Positions 16,500-25,173 of a DNA stretch of 64,000 bases are shown here, piece by piece; position 1 is the stretch's first letter, and the number at the start of each line of letters is the position of its first letter. Location of the stretch: positions 248,001 to 312,000 of the forward strand of contig NZ_LXET01000054.1 of the NCBI RefSeq assembly GCF_001655005.1. Reading direction: 5' to 3'. The notes under the pieces were generated by a model that saw nothing but the letters and a program-made list of their open reading frames with translations, did not search any database and had not been told where the DNA came from. The translations under genes and the position numbers were made by a program. Source of the DNA: Hafnia paralvei ATCC 29927. Lineage in GTDB: Bacteria > Pseudomonadota > Gammaproteobacteria > Enterobacterales > Enterobacteriaceae.

Positions 16500-18290
16500 T
16501 TATTTTTTATACAAAGGTCCATAGTTTTGGCAGGCACGGTAGTCTTGGCCTTCAATATCCATGCCGTGTGCGCCCCATGAGGATGGACGGTAGATATCAC
16601 CGTCAGCCACGTTATGCATACAGACAGGAATACGCAGCATAGAGGCCAGCGTAATGAGGTCTGCGCCTACGTGACCGATGGTGAGCACGCCGTGGTTTGC
16701 GCCCCAGTTCGCCATGACCGAATAGACATCGGTGAACGGCCCTTTGCCGGTCAAACGCGGAGCGAACCATGTGGTTGGCCAGGTTTCGTTGGTACGCTTG
16801 TCGAGAATGTCATGCACATCTTGCGGAAGCTCAACGCTCCACCCCTCGGCAATTTGCAGTACCGGACCAATACCCTTAATGATGTTGACGCGCGACATGG
16901 TGAATGCGACGCCGCCGCGGGTGAGGAATCGAGATGAGTAGCCACCGCCGCGGAAATATTCGTGGATCGCTGGGCACCATTCCGTTGCTTGCAAGCAAGC
17001 GTCAGCTTCTTTCTGGCTGATTTCCCAATGGGGTTTCATCGTTGGTTTACCCTGAGCGTCAAGTTGGCGGCAAGAACCGTCCAGTGCCGCAGAGCCAGAG
17101 TTAATCAGATGAATGATCCCGTGTTGAGCATGGCCAGTGAGTTCGCTGCCCGTAACGCGTTTGACCGCTTCAGGTGACCAATAGGTGCGCACGTCAGCAA
17201 ATACTTGAGCGGTGCCCGTCAGCATATGGCCTAGCAACATGGCGACGCCATTGAGGCTATCGTTTTCTGTGGCAACCACGAAAGGCTTGCGTACACCATT
17301 CCAGTCAAATGAACTGTTTAGCAGTGCTTCGGCGGTGTCTCCGTTTGGATATTGATCTGTCCAGTGACGCTGCCCTTGGAAACCCGCGGCGATCGCGTTA
17401 TATCCCAGCGACTCCTCCACAAAGCCTTGCTCTGCCAGTTTGGCGTTGCCCTGCATCATGTCGCGAATACACATCGCCATGAGTAAGCTTTCACGCAGTA
17501 CCGCACAGCTGCTTTCAGGAGAACGGCGATACTGTTCGGCGTTCAGATCTGGGCCGAAACGGAAGTTTTCATCAGCCCATGCCAGCGCTAGCTCAAGCTC
17601 TTCCTCATCGTAAATTTTCTGGTCGATGCGACGACGTAGCTCAGTCATATCGACCGACTGCACTTTCATTCCCAGCCAAGATTCGAAGAAGTTGTGGTCG
17701 ACGATAGAACCGGCGATGCCCATCGATACGCCGCCTAAGGACATATAGCTTTTGCCTTTAATTCCCGCAACGGCAAGGCCTGCGCGAGCGAAACGCAGCA
17801 ATTTCTCTTTGACGTCGGCGGGAATGCTGTCGTCGCCGCTGTCTTGCACATCGTGACCATAAATAGAGAAGGCAGGAATACCTTTTTGGCTATGTGCTGC
17901 TAATGCGGCGGCTAGATAAACGGCGCCAGGGCGTTCGGTGCCGTTAAAACCCCAGATGGCCTTCGGACGCATTGGGTCCATATCAATGGTTTCACTGCCA
18001 TAGCACCAGCAAGGCGTTACAGTAATGGTCAGTCCAACGTTTTGGCTGCTGAATTTATCTTCACAGGCAGCGGACTCTGCCATTCCGGCAATGCAGCCGT
18101 CGGCAATGACGCACTCCACCGTAGCGCCACAGGCATGGCGCAGATTTTCACTCAGAAGTTGTGCAGTGGCTTTCGCCATATTCATGGTTTGTTCTTCAAG
18201 CGACTCACGAACCCCCATGCGGCGGCCATCAATGACGGGGCGGATACCAATTTTGGGCAGGTTTTTAATAGGTAAGTGTTGGCTATTCAT
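16500..18290 (-). CDS. fucI: L-fucose isomerase
   Basis: A 596-residue Mn-dependent ketol isomerase converting L-fucose to L-fuculose. It is colinear with E. coli FucI (591 residues). The metal and catalytic residues lie in VATENDSLNG (glutamate), VFADVRTYW (aspartate) and IPVCMHNV (histidine), and the C terminus has the WGAHGMDIEGQDYRACQNYG segment. It lies 50 bases after fucP. Confidence 0.96.
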   Translation of the reverse strand: MNSQHLPIKNLPKIGIRPVIDGRRMGVRESLEEQTMNMAKATAQLLSENLRHACGATVECVIADGCIAGMAESAACEDKFSSQNVGLTITVTPCWCYGSETIDMDPMRPKAIWGFNGTERPGAVYLAAALAAHSQKGIPAFSIYGHDVQDSGDDSIPADVKEKLLRFARAGLAVAGIKGKSYMSLGGVSMGIAGSIVDHNFFESWLGMKVQSVDMTELRRRIDQKIYDEEELELALAWADENFRFGPDLNAEQYRRSPESSCAVLRESLLMAMCIRDMMQGNAKLAEQGFVEESLGYNAIAAGFQGQRHWTDQYPNGDTAEALLNSSFDWNGVRKPFVVATENDSLNGVAMLLGHMLTGTAQVFADVRTYWSPEAVKRVTGSELTGHAQHGIIHLINSGSAALDGSCRQLDAQGKPTMKPHWEISQKEADACLQATEWCPAIHEYFRGGGYSSRFLTRGGVAFTMSRVNIIKGIGPVLQIAEGWSVELPQDVHDILDKRTNETWPTTWFAPRLTGKGPFTDVYSVMANWGANHGVLTIGHVGADLITLASMLRIPVCMHNVADGDIYRPSSWGAHGMDIEGQDYRACQNYGPLYKK

Positions 18291-18340
18291 TCTTATTCCT
18301 CACATTAATCAGTAATTTATTGTCGTTAAGGTTGAATTGC

Positions 18341-19660
18341 TTAAGCCGTTACGCGCGGCAGGACGTTTGATCTGAATTTGGCAAAGATGAAAATAATGGC
18401 GAAGCACAGTGCAGGGATCAGTTCAGCCGTTGGAATATTGCCGGCAGCGTCGCTGACGAATCCCATAAGCGGAGTCACAATGCCGCCGCCGATGATGGTC
18501 ATCACGATGATGGATGAACCATATTTGGTATCTTGATCTAACCCTTTGATGCCGAGGGAGAAAATAGTCGGGTACTGGATTGACATAAACATGCTGCACA
18601 GCGTTAGCGCAATAAGGCCGACGTGGCCACCTGCGGCTGCGGAGATGACGCATAACACCATAGAGATGAAGGCATACACGGCCAGTACTTTATGTGGGGC
18701 GTAGTGACGGATAAGCCATGTGCCGCTGAAACGACCAATGAAGAAACAAACCATGGTTGCGGTTAAGTAGTTTGCGGCAAAGCCTGGGGTTGTGCCTGGT
18801 AGTTCTTCGATGGCGTAACGAATCAAATAGCTCCAGCAGGCGGTCTGAGCACCGACATAGCAGAACTGTGCTAATACTGCCCAGCGCCAGTGACGAATGC
18901 GTAATAAACGAGCCACGGATTTCAGCAGAGAGCCGCCCTTATCACCACTATGTGCATCACTTTGAATAACAGGGAACTTGGTAAAGGCAATCAACAGCGC
19001 GACAAATAGTACAATGGCGACAATCATCATATAGGGTGACTGCACCGCTAATACTAAACTGTGGTTGTATGCGGCTAGCTGCTCTGGCGACATCTGAGCC
19101 AGTACATCGGCTGACTGATGAGGAACATGGGATAAAATAAGCCCCTGACCAAAGACCACAGCGATAATCGCGCCAAAGGAATTAAAGGTTTGAGCTAGGT
19201 TAATTCTGAAGTGTCCAGTTTCTTCTGGCCCTAATACGGTAACGAAAGGGTTAGCTGCGGTTTCTAAACAACCAAGGCCCGCGGCAATAATAAATAATCC
19301 GATAAGAAATAATGTATAGTTCATTCCCTCGGCGGCAGGCCAGAAAAGTGCTGCGCCTATGGCGTAAAATAAAAGACCGGTAATAATCCCTGCTTTATAA
19401 CTTAACTTTTTCATTAATATCCCAGCAGGGATAGGGATTAGGAAGTAACCAAAGTAAAATGCTGACTGAATCAATCCAGCCTGAAAATTAGTTAAGGTGA
19501 ACGCCTGTTGAAACTGCGGCAGTAAAATATCGTTGAGGTTGTTAGCCACTGCCCATAAAAAGAATAACGAACATAATAATGCGAAAGGGATTAAATAGTT
19601 CCCTTTGCGTTCATGGCTAGCAACGCGGTAGTTTTCTGACTGGATCGAAACGTTTCCCAT
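18341..19660 (-). CDS. fucP: L-fucose:H+ symporter
   Basis: A 439-residue, 12-helix major-facilitator permease of the FHS family, colinear with E. coli FucP. Visible landmarks are the PFALLCSLFFLWAVANNLND first helix with its conserved N-N-D, the GCLETAANPFVTVLGPEE loop near residue 130 containing the glutamate needed for proton coupling, and the SIQYPTIFSLGIKGLG-like motif in the C-terminal half. It is the first gene of fucPIKUR and is transcribed divergently from fucA across a 607-base regulatory region. Confidence 0.95.
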   Translation of the reverse strand: MGNVSIQSENYRVASHERKGNYLIPFALLCSLFFLWAVANNLNDILLPQFQQAFTLTNFQAGLIQSAFYFGYFLIPIPAGILMKKLSYKAGIITGLLFYAIGAALFWPAAEGMNYTLFLIGLFIIAAGLGCLETAANPFVTVLGPEETGHFRINLAQTFNSFGAIIAVVFGQGLILSHVPHQSADVLAQMSPEQLAAYNHSLVLAVQSPYMMIVAIVLFVALLIAFTKFPVIQSDAHSGDKGGSLLKSVARLLRIRHWRWAVLAQFCYVGAQTACWSYLIRYAIEELPGTTPGFAANYLTATMVCFFIGRFSGTWLIRHYAPHKVLAVYAFISMVLCVISAAAGGHVGLIALTLCSMFMSIQYPTIFSLGIKGLDQDTKYGSSIIVMTIIGGGIVTPLMGFVSDAAGNIPTAELIPALCFAIIFIFAKFRSNVLPRVTA

Positions 19661-19853
19661 AGCGCCCTCGTTAGGTCATACAGAGATATTGAGTAAATCC
19701 GTTCTTATTCCGCAGTCACGTCCACAGGCACTCTCCGTTCAATGGGAGGCGGGGTGCAATCATGCCGTTTATGCGGTAAGTGAAGCTATTCTTAAAATAA
19801 AAAATCACTAAAAGTATGAGTTCAGTCACATTCGATATTATTGGCAGGGGAAG

Positions 19854-19869
19854 TGTGAACGTGGTCACT
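19854..19869. promoter_or_regulatory. CRP-like binding site
   Basis: TGTGA-N6-TCACT matches the CRP consensus TGTGA-N6-TCACA at nine of ten core positions. It lies 194 bases upstream of fucP and about 400 upstream of fucA. CRP dependence of the fuc regulon is established in E. coli. Confidence 0.65.
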
Positions 19870-19887
19870 TTAATAAAACAAAAAACA

Positions 19888-20022
19888 TGCCCGTTTTAAT
19901 CAATAACCATAAAAAAAACACAGTTAGCGTGACCGATTATTTAATTTTTGATTTAAACGGTCAGTTCTTTGTTTATAGGTGAAATAATTGCCCGTTTTTA
20001 TATTGTTATGTTTAAACGGACA
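19888..20022. promoter_or_regulatory. Four copies of a TGNCCGTTT motif, candidate FucR operators
   Basis: Copies are at 19888-19899 (forward), 19951-19963 (reverse), 19989-20000 (forward) and 20011-20022 (reverse). Each reads TGNCCGTTT followed by A/T on its own strand. Two forward/reverse pairs suggest binding of a dimeric regulator with DNA looping. FucR is the obvious candidate; this assignment is inferred from position only. Confidence 0.55.
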
Positions 20023-20148
20023 TTTTTATTCCTGTTTTTATCCACTTATTGGGTATTGATTCACTTATTGTATTGAACTGTGTCACATATTTTTATTTGA
20101 GCATTTATTGTTGTTACGGGGAGGGGGAATATATCCCCATCATACTTC

Positions 20149-20212
20149 AAGTTGCCTTTTTGTTGGCAGCGTTTACTTGCCACTTCAATGCAACTCGAAT
20201 TATTAGGGTATA
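20149..20212. repeat. Intergenic palindromic repeat (copy 2) upstream of fucA
   Basis: ATACTTCAAGTTGC (from 20151) and GCAACTCGAATTATTAGGGTAT (ending 20212) form an imperfect inverted repeat with a short spacer. The arms match copy 1 at 16308-16432, which has a longer middle. Such sequences are scattered in Yersinia-, Serratia- and Hafnia-type genomes. It lies within 60 bases of fucA and could form a hairpin in its leader. Confidence 0.7.
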
Positions 20213-20267
20213 GATGCTACGTACTTGGCCATATTAGTGGTTCCATCAATGATCAAAGAGGCAACAA

Positions 20268-20915
20268 ATGGAAAGAGATTCATTGGCTCGTGAAATTATT
20301 CATACTTGTTTAGAAATGACTCGTCTGGGGTTGAATCAGGGCACAGCCGGTAATGTGAGTGTGCGTTATCACGACGGCATGCTGATTACTCCTACGGGGA
20401 TCCCGTATGAGAATCTGACTGAATCTCATATTGTCTACATTGATGCTGACGGCAAGCCTGAAGAGGGGAAGGTGCCTTCTAGCGAATGGCGCTTCCATCA
20501 AATCGCCTATCAGACGCGACCAGAGGCTAATGCAGTCGTGCATAACCATGCCGTTCACTGCACCGCCGTTTCTATTTTGAACCGTCCGATTCCGGCCATC
20601 CATTACATGATTGCTGCCGCTGGTGGCAGCACTATACCTTGCGCCCCTTACGCCACTTTTGGCACGAAAAAGCTGTCTGAGCATGTTGCCGTGGCGCTGA
20701 AAAACCGTAAGGCCACGCTGCTGCAGCATCATGGAATGATCGCTTGTGAAGTGAATTTGCAAAAAGCATTGTGGCTAGCTCACGAAGTTGAAGTTTTAGC
20801 TGAACTTTATCTCTCAACATTGCCAATCGTTGATCCGGTACCGGTATTGTCTGATGAAGAAATCGCCATAGTGTTGGAGAAATTTAAAACCTACGGCCTG
20901 CGCGTTGAAGAGTAG
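20268..20915 (+). CDS. fucA: L-fuculose-1-phosphate aldolase
   Basis: A 215-residue zinc class II aldolase that cleaves L-fuculose 1-phosphate to DHAP and L-lactaldehyde. The zinc ligands are visible as HNHAVH around residues 92-97 and HHG near 155, with the catalytic glutamate at about residue 73 (EWRFH region nearby). The N terminus (GNVSVR and TPTGIPY segments) is the expected phosphate-binding region. Length equals E. coli FucA. It is followed 38 bases later by fucO. Confidence 0.95.
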   Translation: MERDSLAREIIHTCLEMTRLGLNQGTAGNVSVRYHDGMLITPTGIPYENLTESHIVYIDADGKPEEGKVPSSEWRFHQIAYQTRPEANAVVHNHAVHCTAVSILNRPIPAIHYMIAAAGGSTIPCAPYATFGTKKLSEHVAVALKNRKATLLQHHGMIACEVNLQKALWLAHEVEVLAELYLSTLPIVDPVPVLSDEEIAIVLEKFKTYGLRVEE

Positions 20916-20953
20916 GGCTGCCGTAAAACATTTCTCACTAAAGAGTATTCATT

Positions 20954-22102
20954 ATGACAAATCGAATGATTTTGAATGAAACATCGTGGTTTGGACGTGG
21001 CGCGGTGAATGAGCTCGTGCCTGAGGTGCTGCGCCGTGGCTATGGCAAAGCATTGATCGTGACAGATGCGCAGTTGGTTTCCTGCGGTATCGTGGAGAAG
21101 GTGACGTCTAAATTAGACGCGGCAGAGTTGGAATATCAAATCTTTGATGAAGTCATGCCAAATCCGACTATTGCCGTTGTTCAGCGCGGGCTGGCGGCTT
21201 TTGACGCGAGCGGTGCTGACTATCTCATCGCCATTGGCGGTGGTTCGCCGCAGGATACCTGTAAGGCTATTGGTATTATCAGCGCCAATCCAGAGTTTGA
21301 AGATGTGCGTAGCTTAGAGGGCGTCTCCCCAACTCATAGCCCGAGCGTACCTATTCTTGCCATTCCGACCACGGCAGGAACAGCAGCGGAGGTGACCATT
21401 AACTATGTGATCACTGACGAAGAAAATCGCCGTAAATTTGTCTGCGTTGATCCTCATGATATCCCGCTGGTGGCTTTTATTGATGCCGATATGATGGACG
21501 GTATGCCAGCCAGTTTAAAAGCGGCGACCGGAGTAGATGCGCTCACTCATGCGATTGAAGGATACATTACGCGCGGAGCATGGGAACTCACCGACACGCT
21601 GCATCTCAAGGCGATTGAGATCATTGCCCGTTCGCTGCGTAACTCGGTGGCTGGTCAGCCAGAGGCCGTAGAGGATATGGCGCTGGGACAGTATGTTGCG
21701 GGGATGGGATTTTCTAACGTAGGTTTGGGCCTAGTTCATGGAATGGCTCACCCGCTGGGCGCGTTTTACAACACGCCGCACGGCGTTGCTAACGCGATTT
21801 TGTTGCCACATGTGATGCGCTATAACGCGGCCTATACTGGCGAGAAGTATCGCCAGATTGCGCAGGCAATGGGCGCTGATGTGGCTCATGCTACTTTGGA
21901 ACAAGCGCGAGAGGCGGCGATCCAAGCGGTTGAAGCACTGAACCGCGACGTGGGTATTCCTGCTTCGTTGAAAGAGGTGGGAGCACGAGAAGAGGATATC
22001 TCTGATCTGGCACAGGCCGCTTTTGATGATGTTTGCACTGGTGGGAATCCGCGTGAGGCAAAACTAGAAGAGATCAAAGCGCTGTATCGGCAAGCCATGT
22101 GA
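20954..22102 (+). CDS. fucO: L-1,2-propanediol oxidoreductase (lactaldehyde reductase)
   Basis: A 382-residue iron-dependent group III alcohol dehydrogenase that reduces L-lactaldehyde to L-1,2-propanediol under anaerobic conditions. The NAD-binding GGGSPQDTCKAIG motif is near residue 96, and the iron site lies in DALTHAIEGY and GLVHGMAHPLG...TPHG near residues 195-280. It is colinear with E. coli FucO. It plays for lactaldehyde the same role that YihU plays for sulfolactaldehyde 17 kb away. Confidence 0.95.
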   Translation: MTNRMILNETSWFGRGAVNELVPEVLRRGYGKALIVTDAQLVSCGIVEKVTSKLDAAELEYQIFDEVMPNPTIAVVQRGLAAFDASGADYLIAIGGGSPQDTCKAIGIISANPEFEDVRSLEGVSPTHSPSVPILAIPTTAGTAAEVTINYVITDEENRRKFVCVDPHDIPLVAFIDADMMDGMPASLKAATGVDALTHAIEGYITRGAWELTDTLHLKAIEIIARSLRNSVAGQPEAVEDMALGQYVAGMGFSNVGLGLVHGMAHPLGAFYNTPHGVANAILLPHVMRYNAAYTGEKYRQIAQAMGADVAHATLEQAREAAIQAVEALNRDVGIPASLKEVGAREEDISDLAQAAFDDVCTGGNPREAKLEEIKALYRQAM

Positions 22103-22148
22103 GGCATCTATCTTTTAGATAAAACTAGGCTAAGTATTAGTAAGACGA

Positions 22149-22175
22149 GCCACGCGGACAGGACGTCTGCGTGGC
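22149..22175 (+). terminator. Terminator after fucAO
   Basis: GCCACGCGGAC pairs with GTCTGCGTGGC around a short loop (22149-22175), followed by GTTTGTGG. It lies 47 bases after the fucO stop. The stem is strong and the T-run weak. Confidence 0.6.
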
Positions 22176-22282
22176 GTTTGTGGCGAGCTCTTATCGTACG
22201 CTTACACCAGATATTCGATAGAAGTAATACACAGTTAATCAGCGGACGAAATACTCACCGGTTCTTCCAAATGCATATCCCA

Positions 22283-22855
22283 TTAAGCCTGACGTTTGAA
22301 TAATCCTGCGATTTGGAAGCAGCTGAAAGAGCTGAACAGCATTTCAATACCCACAATCGTGGTGACCAATGTTACGGACATCACTGGGCCTGCGGTAATG
22401 AACATGGCTGCGATGATCAAATCGAGAATACCAATCACGATTTGCAACCAAGCACCGTTGACACCGCGTAGTTTAAATCCAGCGGTTAGACGAATAATCC
22501 CTCCCACTGCAAACAGCGTCGCCAGAATCACCGACATAGTGAAAATACCAACGGCCGGATTAGTAATAAATACGTAGCCCATAATGATATAGGCTGCACC
22601 CATCAGAATTCCTGCCACCATCGGCCAGAAGTTACGAGTACGGTTGGCGATCATCCCGATAATCAAACCAATACCGCTAAGGACGAATAGCGTGCCCACA
22701 ATTGCGCTCAAGGCTGCGCCGGAGGCAAAGGGGTTGATCAGGCAGAAAATACCGCCTAGTAACAATAGGAATGAAATAACCAGCAGCAGAGTACGCTGTT
22801 TTTTTAGAAAGTTTCCGTCCAGACCGAGCAAACTTTTACGATCAATATTTAACAT
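22283..22855 (-). CDS. hdeD: HdeD family inner-membrane protein
   Basis: A 190-residue protein, the same length as E. coli HdeD, with six predicted membrane helices. Matching segments include NRTRNFWPMVAGILMG near residue 70, NGAWLQIVIGILDLIIA near 135 and VSVTLVTTIVGIEMLFS near 160. HdeD is linked to acid resistance at high cell density in E. coli, but its biochemical activity is unknown. The E. coli partners hdeAB are not adjacent here, so the gene stands alone between fucO and yhjX. Confidence 0.88.
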   Translation of the reverse strand: MLNIDRKSLLGLDGNFLKKQRTLLLVISFLLLLGGIFCLINPFASGAALSAIVGTLFVLSGIGLIIGMIANRTRNFWPMVAGILMGAAYIIMGYVFITNPAVGIFTMSVILATLFAVGGIIRLTAGFKLRGVNGAWLQIVIGILDLIIAAMFITAGPVMSVTLVTTIVGIEMLFSSFSCFQIAGLFKRQA

Positions 22856-23034
22856 GATGAGACTCCATTTTCTTCGGTTGCGTTCGGTAGTTAAATCACT
22901 GGCTTATTATAGTCATACGTTATGAATGAAATGGGCGCAAAGAATGTCGTTAATCGATCTCATTGATAAATGGAAAGCAAAGCTGCCAGTCATGGGGCAG
23001 TTGCAGCAGAGGGGTGATAACAAGAGATAAAAAA

Positions 23035-23054
23035 AGCCACCGTAAACGGTGGCT
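23035..23054 (-). terminator. Rho-independent terminator of yhjX
   Basis: AGCCACCG (23035-23042) pairs with CGGTGGCT (23047-23054); on the minus strand the stem is followed at once by seven T. It lies 23 bases after the yhjX stop. Confidence 0.9.
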
Positions 23055-23077
23055 AAAAGCAGCAATATGAGAAAACG

Positions 23078-24304
23078 TTAGATGTGTGCTAAGCGGTTGT
23101 GCGCTTCACGTTGGCCTGGCATACGAATGGTCGCAGACAGTACCAGCGAGATGACGAGCAGTGTCATAATGACGGAGAAGGTCACGATGAAACCACCAAA
23201 CATAGACGCAATAATTGAACCGATGATGCTGCCGATACCGAAGCCCAGATAGAGCAGGCCGTAGTTTTTGGTCAAATTGTTTAGGCCAAAGAAGTCACTG
23301 ACCAGCGATGGATATACGGTGATGGTGCCACCGAAGCTGAACGCGATGCAGGCTACTGAGGCAAAGAACAGTGACTCATTCAGAGGAATGAACAACAGGG
23401 TACCCATACCGATAAGCGAAATCACCTGAGCTAAAGAGATAACTCGGATGCGCGCCATTTTGTCAGACAGAATGCCCAGAACTAAACGACCCGTCAGGTT
23501 AGCGATAGCAATTACGGTGACGGCGCTGGCGGCGGTAATGGCTGGCAGATGTACCATGCCTTCACCAATGTCTTTAGCTACACCGATAACGTACAAACCA
23601 CTCATACAGGCTGTCAGGAACATCAGCGCCAGCATCCAATACTGTGGTTGGCGCACGGCTTCAGCCAGCGTGTAGTCTTGAGCGGTGCTGATACCTTGGG
23701 TGTTTTGTGTACTGTTTTCTTGTTTTGGCGCATCTTTCATCAGCATGGCACCAGCCATGACCATCACCATGGCTAAACCCCCCCAGATGATAAAGGTTTG
23801 TTCTAAGCCGTAGGTTGCTAGCAGATGAGTATCGATATATTTGAAACCAAGGCTACCCAAACCGTAAGCACCAATAGCGCAGGCTGAGATCATACCTTTG
23901 CGCTCAGGGAACCATTTTACGCAGTTGGAAAGCGTCATTAGATAGCCTGCGCCGTCGGCCAGACCCACTAAAACACCCGCGCTCAAATAAAGCATGACTA
24001 AATTGTTAGCGTGAGAGGTCAATACAAAGCCAAGTGCTAATACTGCGCCAGCGGCAATGGTGACTTTGCGTACGCCGAAGCGATCCTGCAACTTACCCGC
24101 CACGGAAGAGGCCAGCGCTAATGCGAGGCTCAGTAGACCAAAGGAAAAGGCGACGCGACTGATCGGCTCATCTAATTTTTCAGACAGAGGGCCGTTAAAC
24201 AGGCTCCACGTATAAACGGAACCCAGAGCGAACTGAGTAATGATGGTGCCAACCAGAGTTAGCCAGCGGGTGCGATTGTAATTTTGCATGCCAGTCATAT
24301 TCAT
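23078..24304 (-). CDS. yhjX: Pyruvate-inducible MFS transporter YhjX
   Basis: A 408-residue, 12-helix oxalate/formate-antiporter-family permease closely matching E. coli YhjX: RTRWLTLVGTIITQFALGS at the N terminus, the LSNCVKWFPERKGMISA loop near residue 125 and the GLNNLTKNYGLLYLGFG segment near 345. In E. coli its expression is driven almost only by the YpdA/YpdB two-component system in response to pyruvate. The upstream region here carries a matching site (24377-24426). Substrate is not established. Confidence 0.93.
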   Translation of the reverse strand: MNMTGMQNYNRTRWLTLVGTIITQFALGSVYTWSLFNGPLSEKLDEPISRVAFSFGLLSLALALASSVAGKLQDRFGVRKVTIAAGAVLALGFVLTSHANNLVMLYLSAGVLVGLADGAGYLMTLSNCVKWFPERKGMISACAIGAYGLGSLGFKYIDTHLLATYGLEQTFIIWGGLAMVMVMAGAMLMKDAPKQENSTQNTQGISTAQDYTLAEAVRQPQYWMLALMFLTACMSGLYVIGVAKDIGEGMVHLPAITAASAVTVIAIANLTGRLVLGILSDKMARIRVISLAQVISLIGMGTLLFIPLNESLFFASVACIAFSFGGTITVYPSLVSDFFGLNNLTKNYGLLYLGFGIGSIIGSIIASMFGGFIVTFSVIMTLLVISLVLSATIRMPGQREAHNRLAHI

Positions 24305-24376
24305 GATGCTGCTCCAGATAAATATTTATTAACTGTGAGTATGTTAAGGCTATCTATAGGGCAGCGATCCATTCAG

Positions 24377-24426
24377 GGAATGAATAGCCTGAGTGCAGGA
24401 ATGAAATGCATTAAAGCGGGAATGAA
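24377..24426 (-). promoter_or_regulatory. YpdB-like response-regulator box upstream of yhjX
   Basis: Read on the minus strand, TGCATTTCAT (24401-24410), eleven bases, then GGCTATTCAT (24380-24389) match the E. coli YpdB target GGCATTTCAT-N11-GGCATTTCAT at 9 of 10 and about 8 of 10 positions. The core GGAATGAA recurs at 24377, 24398 and 24419, each exactly 21 bases apart. The box lies about 75-120 bases upstream of the yhjX start. Confidence 0.72.
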
Positions 24427-24520
24427 TGAACGAAAAACGGGGTAAAAAAGGGGATTTTACGGTGATCCACAATTGATGTGGATCACATTTATCTGATATT
24501 AATTCACTGGTGAGGGCGTT

Positions 24521-24820
24521 TTAGAGCGGCGTTTCGACTAAAACTCCGCTGGAAAGACAGAAGCATCCGCTGATTGTGCCAATGGGAATATTCAATGATT
24601 CACCAGAAACCAGCAGATGCGTGTCTGCACCCACGGTGAATTCAAACTCTCCAGTGACAATGCGAGTGGTGATGGCCTGTGGCTGCTTGCGTAACTGACT
24701 GAAAGCACCAGATTCAAACGTCATTTCTGTGGCAGGCTTGCCGTTGCCGAGAATTCCGTTGCGGCGGGTAACGCCTACAGCAAACTCTTCGATCGGAGTT
24801 TGTGCTTTGAATGTCTCCAT
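24521..24820 (-). CDS. Small single-domain cupin protein
   Basis: A 99-residue protein with a cupin-like beta-strand pattern, ending in the ITTRIVTGEFEF and SGESLNIPIGTISGCFCL segments that resemble the G-x-x-x-N-(I/V)-P turn of RmlC-like cupins. The usual metal-binding histidines are not obvious. It resembles in size the nucleoside phosphorylase PpnP (YaiE), but I cannot align the sequences well enough to claim orthology. It is monocistronic between yhjX and yneE. Confidence 0.55.
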   Translation of the reverse strand: METFKAQTPIEEFAVGVTRRNGILGNGKPATEMTFESGAFSQLRKQPQAITTRIVTGEFEFTVGADTHLLVSGESLNIPIGTISGCFCLSSGVLVETPL

Positions 24821-25173
24821 GAAACCTATCCTTATTGTTGCGGTTTTTTGTTTCTATGTGAGTTGCTAAAAAAGCAGGGCACAGACTACCACTCTGTCCG
24901 AGAACAAGCATCAAACGAGGGGGATTTCATCGGAATAAGATTAATTTGTTTCGATTTTAATCAGATAATTCTCGCAGGGCTGTTCACCACTTGAAGCGCT
25001 TAAAATGCAGGCATACACTAGCGCGTCGATTGATTTTGAGATCGTCAGCCCCTGTCAGCTTTTGACGAAAACCGTTCTTAACGTATATGTTTAACAAATA
25101 TTGTTTTTAACGCGTACTGTTTCTAAAAGTTCTGCCGCAGGTTTTTCTCCGTCTGTCACAAAACACCTTAATT
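24821..25173. other. Divergent intergenic region, no gene seen
   Basis: A 353-base AT-rich interval between the cupin gene and yneE, which are transcribed outward. Both strands are broken by stops. No clear operator or RNA structure is visible; it presumably holds the two promoters. Confidence 0.5.

Larger units (their letters stand above)
19661..20267. promoter_or_regulatory. Divergent fucP/fucA control region
   Basis: A 607-base region with no credible gene. It contains a CRP-like site (19854-19869), four copies of a TGNCCGTTT-type motif (19888-20022), AT-rich stretches suitable for divergent promoters, and a palindromic repeat (20149-20212) close to fucA. The layout matches E. coli, where CRP and FucR control both fuc units from this interval. 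Confidence 0.75.
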
